Positions 38,584-41,035 of a DNA stretch of 41,035 bases are shown here, one piece after another; the stretch's first letter is position 1; each line of letters opens with the position of its first letter. Origin of the DNA: a virus; IMG/VR virus record IMGVR_UViG_3300033143_002635, positions 1 to 41,035 of that record, one strand, 5' to 3'. A program made the translations under genes and the position numbers. The notes beneath the pieces were generated by a model. That model was not told the DNA's origin and did not search any database. It saw nothing but the letters and a program-made list of their open reading frames with translations.

Positions 38584-38591
38584 TATTTATA
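38584..38591 (-). promoter_or_regulatory. T4-type late promoter (TATAAATA) for the giant fibre operon
   Basis: A perfect TATAAATA on the minus strand. It predicts a 24-base leader containing AGGAGC before the giant-fibre ATG. It is the only perfect late octamer found in the fibre region and could serve the genes read from 38,554 onwards. Confidence 0.88.
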
Positions 38592-38636
38592 GGATTATGG
38601 CCGAATTCGGATATGCGTATATTATTATGGACTTAT

Positions 38637-39836
38637 TTAAAATTCAAGGAATCTTATTGATATAACGTCAGTGCCCGACGGAGCTGATGTAAATGTAAGT
38701 GCTGTACCAATAACAGAATACACTGCGCCGCCCTGTGGATCTTGCACAATACCGTTAATTATTACTAAAATACCGTCTGTTGTTGCTGTCTTATTAAGAA
38801 CAAATGTTACTGTTATATTGTCGCCGAGTATTTGCTGTGATGTAACATTGAACCCGCGCTGTACTGTCCGCCAAAAGGCGCCATCGTAAATCTCTGCGAG
38901 GCCACTGGTTTCGTTCCAGCGTATCATACCTGCTGTTGCTGATCCAGGACGTTCTAAGTCTGTACCACTTGGCAATAATGCTGCTGCTGATGAATCAAGT
39001 ACAATAATGCCTGCGGCTGACGTAAGAGTTAAGTTACCGTTTGCTGTGGTAGTTAGTACTAACGTGTCTGCTGCTGTTATTGTATTTGCATCTATTTTAA
39101 TATCATCTACTACAATTTCACCGGTTACTTCAAACTTTGTACCGTTAAATTTCAGATTCGGCGATGTTATTAATATCTCCGAAACGTTTGTGTATGGCAC
39201 ACGGCTGGCGGTAGCGCCAGTAAGTTGCATACCTGAAGTAATTTCAATTACACCAGTGTCACTTGATAGTGTATTAGCAGAAATGTTTAAGTCGCCTATC
39301 TGCGCTGTTAATGCATTAAGTTCGCCATCTGTAGTAATCGTGCCGGTGGTAGTAATTGGCATTGTTAAGTCAAATAACGTAGCATCCATTGTTGCTACTA
39401 CACCACCATCTAGTGTATAGCTGTATGATGAGCCTGTTCCTGTGTCAATTACTGTTAAATCTGAATCACCTGCTACAATTTTATCTAAGTTAAAGCCGGA
39501 AATAATATTGTCCAGGAATCGTTTATTAACTACGTCTTGATCTGCTGTTGGATCAGCACATAAAATAATTTTCTTATCACTTACTGTAATATTGCCGCTT
39601 GTTGAATTAAGGGCTAAGTCACCCACTACGGAATTAATTGCGCTACCAATTGTTGTTACGTTCGCAATTTTGCTGCTGCCGTTTACATCAAGTGCAAGTG
39701 CTGGAGTATCTGTGTTAACACCAACGCGATCATTTGTAACGTCAATGTACAATAGTGATGTTTCGATCGCAATGTCGGCGCCTTCACGTAGTAAATTGTC
39801 TTGCAGCATCTTGCCGCTAATGCGATTAATAGCCAT
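38637..39836 (-). CDS. Tail-fibre-like structural protein, 399 aa
   Basis: N-terminal module MAINRISGKMLQDNLLREGA, then a beta-rich body with NGSSKIANVTTIGSAINSVV and several short repeats. The C-terminal 70 residues contain the module LGDNITVTFVLNKTATTDGI and IVQDPQGGAVYSVIGTALTF, which is also in the giant fibre and in the 39850-40284 protein. The WRTVQRGFNVTSQ join precedes it. The gene is read from upstream without its own promoter; a ribosome site (AAGGATTGAG) lies before the ATG. Likely a fibre or collar whisker component. Confidence 0.8.
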   Translation of the reverse strand: MAINRISGKMLQDNLLREGADIAIETSLLYIDVTNDRVGVNTDTPALALDVNGSSKIANVTTIGSAINSVVGDLALNSTSGNITVSDKKIILCADPTADQDVVNKRFLDNIISGFNLDKIVAGDSDLTVIDTGTGSSYSYTLDGGVVATMDATLFDLTMPITTTGTITTDGELNALTAQIGDLNISANTLSSDTGVIEITSGMQLTGATASRVPYTNVSEILITSPNLKFNGTKFEVTGEIVVDDIKIDANTITAADTLVLTTTANGNLTLTSAAGIIVLDSSAAALLPSGTDLERPGSATAGMIRWNETSGLAEIYDGAFWRTVQRGFNVTSQQILGDNITVTFVLNKTATTDGILVIINGIVQDPQGGAVYSVIGTALTFTSAPSGTDVISIRFLEF

Positions 39837-39849
39837 TAAATCTCAATCC

Positions 39850-40284
39850 TTATAAATTTGGAACATCAAATACATCGCTAGTAACTAATGTATTACTCAT
39901 ACCGTGTATAATTGTAATCGGTTCGCCTGTAGGAATAACCGAAGTAAACGTAATATCAAATCCGAATACTGTATAATTCGTTATTGGTGTCTGATATATA
40001 CCATTCACAAAAACTAAAAGATGTTTTGCTGTAGGGGATATAAACGACATAGGGGTAAACGTTGTAGTGATGTTGTCTCCGACGTACCTATCGATGCCAA
40101 CTTCTGCAAAGCCTGCTTTAGCCAGATCAACAAATTGCGTACCGTTAAAATATTCCAAACTGTTTAAGTCTGTGTTATATCTTAATGTAGCTTTAATCGG
40201 AGTTGCTGGACGTTCCGAAGTTGGGCCTGATGGTAAAACAAATCCTTCGTTACCGTGCTTGTCTTTTTTAACAAAATATCCCAT
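39850..40284 (-). CDS. Fibre module protein, 144 aa
   Basis: MGYFVKKDKHGNEGFVLPSG at the start, then SERPATPIKATLRYNTDLNS and YFNGTQFVDLAKAG (a short trimeric-type module), and the shared C-terminal module VGDNITTTFTPMSFISPTAK with VNGIYQTPITNYTVFGFDIT. The protein is essentially one free-standing copy of the end module found in the larger fibre proteins. Its ATG overlaps the stop of the 40284-40598 gene (TAATG). Confidence 0.75.
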   Translation of the reverse strand: MGYFVKKDKHGNEGFVLPSGPTSERPATPIKATLRYNTDLNSLEYFNGTQFVDLAKAGFAEVGIDRYVGDNITTTFTPMSFISPTAKHLLVFVNGIYQTPITNYTVFGFDITFTSVIPTGEPITIIHGMSNTLVTSDVFDVPNL

Positions 40285-40598
40285 TATACTTCCATGTAAC
40301 TTGTAATTGCAGATACAACGTTATCTGTACTTGCTGATACAACTATCGCATCATTGTTAGCAAAGATTATTTTTTCAGCGCCGTGATATAAAATATATGT
40401 GTCGCCTGCAATTATTTCTAAGTCAGTGATAAGTAAATTATTAACACCAGCACTATCGCCGTCTGCCACAATATAAATCTCTACTGTTATATTACCTGCG
40501 CTGTGATTACACAATGACATAAATGTCACTGCACTATCGCCTGAACTAATATATGTTGTTACGTTGCCTGCGCCTACGTTTGTTGTTGATATTGCCAT
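40284..40598 (-). CDS. Small beta-rich virion protein, 104 aa
   Basis: A strand-rich protein (NVTTYISSGDSAVTFMSLCN, VEIYIVADGDSAGVNNLLIT, GDTYILYHGAEKIIF). The layout is a small beta sandwich of the kind that decorates phage fibres or capsids. A ribosome-binding site (AAGGGTT) precedes the ATG and the stop is coupled to the next gene. No specific family is recognised. Confidence 0.72.
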   Translation of the reverse strand: MAISTTNVGAGNVTTYISSGDSAVTFMSLCNHSAGNITVEIYIVADGDSAGVNNLLITDLEIIAGDTYILYHGAEKIIFANNDAIVVSASTDNVVSAITSYMEV

Positions 40599-40609
40599 TT
40601 AATAAACCC

Positions 40610-41035
40610 TTAAAAAATTATACTGTAAATTATTGCTTTACGCTTAGTTATTACTTCGTCTTGCGTAGTATCGTTTGAAACATATAAGCCCGAACCACCT
40701 TTGCCCGGTGCTTTTGCATATAGCTTATTATAACCAGCTAACGGTGTTTCGTCTGTTAACTGTTCTTTGATTGTTAAGTCTTGCTCGAATACAATTGAGC
40801 CTGTAGTGTCTGGTGCTAGTACAATATCACCACCTAATGTAGTTGTGATTGCATAGCCATTCATATCTAAGTCTGCGCCAAGCTGCGGTGATAAATCATC
40901 TACTAGATCGAAGCCGCCTGCGATTACTGAATTAAGGGGATACCAAACAGTGCCATCATCTGTTGCTTCCCAGTAGCCTGCCAATTCATTAAATTGTATA
41001 CCAACTGATAAGCCTGTGCCACGGTCAATATCGAT
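40610..41035 (-). CDS. Structural protein, C-terminal part (cut by window edge)
   Basis: The frame is open to the window edge, so the start lies outside; the part seen begins IDIDRGTGLSVGIQFNE and continues LAGYWEATDDGTVWYPLNSV. A TTG at 40984 is not needed as a start. The remainder is acidic and beta-rich (LGADLDMNGYAITTTLGGDI) and ends RKAIIYSIIF. The modular composition and position at the head of the fibre cluster indicate a fibre, whisker or baseplate protein. Confidence 0.75.
   Translation of the reverse strand: MDIDRGTGLSVGIQFNELAGYWEATDDGTVWYPLNSVIAGGFDLVDDLSPQLGADLDMNGYAITTTLGGDIVLAPDTTGSIVFEQDLTIKEQLTDETPLAGYNKLYAKAPGKGGSGLYVSNDTTQDEVITKRKAIIYSIIF

Noticed and set aside
38600-38630. 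The palindrome CCGAATTCGG between the 38637-39836 gene and the giant-fibre promoter.
   Set aside because: It has no T-run on either side and is short; I see no evidence that it is a terminator or operator.
1-41035. tRNA genes, CRISPR arrays, insertion sequences or an integrase with attachment sites.
   Set aside because: I looked for cloverleaf arms with CCA-like ends, regularly spaced repeats, transposase motifs and integrase motifs and found none; the mobile elements present are homing endonuclease genes only.

Overview
The window is a stretch of a T4-like myovirus genome, probably marine. The assignment rests on T4-type virion and packaging proteins: large and small terminase, head-completion gp4, neck gp13 and gp14, tail-sheath stabiliser gp15, sheath gp18 and tube gp19. 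It is supported by T4-type late promoters (NATAAATA), tightly packed genes with ATGA or TAATG overlaps, and DexA-, ClpS- and Nudix-type accessory genes. The DNA is AT-rich. The host cannot be named from sequence alone. No tRNA, CRISPR array or integrase was seen.

Layout. Positions 1-7,514 (minus) hold the N-terminus of the large terminase, two conserved unknowns, a large acidic zinc-knuckle protein, the small terminase, gp4, an unknown, a tail-tube-fold protein, a GIY-YIG homing endonuclease and tail tube gp19. Positions 7,622-12,641 hold an unusually large sheath protein, an HNH-like zinc protein on the plus strand, a DexA-like exonuclease and neck gp13. Positions 12,672-16,547 (minus) are a run of small accessory genes ending with clpS, read from a sigma70-type promoter. 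A divergent promoter region (16,548-16,897) separates it from a plus-strand run of 14 small genes (16,898-20,652), which includes an HNH endonuclease, a two-helix membrane peptide and a tandem family of five related small proteins. Plus-strand gp14 and gp15 follow, flanked by two more GIY-YIG endonucleases, one of them antisense, and then a Nudix hydrolase.

Positions 25,257-41,035 (minus) are an adhesion region. From upstream to downstream it holds several modular tail-fibre or virion proteins (one of 1,771 residues), two tandem fibre paralogues, a glycine-rich adhesin, an unknown protein, a 31-codon micro-gene, a radical SAM enzyme with a SPASM/twitch-type motif, another fibre-like protein and a sialyltransferase/DUF115-like protein.

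The most unusual feature is the micro-gene at 28,049-28,144. It is translationally coupled (TAATG) to the radical SAM enzyme and resembles the N-terminus of the nearby glycine-rich adhesin. This looks like a precursor peptide plus modifying enzyme, or an adhesin-modifying enzyme, inside a phage tail-fibre operon. A second unusual feature is that the late promoters of the small terminase, gp13 and two homing endonucleases lie five or six bases before the start codon, which predicts leaderless late mRNAs.
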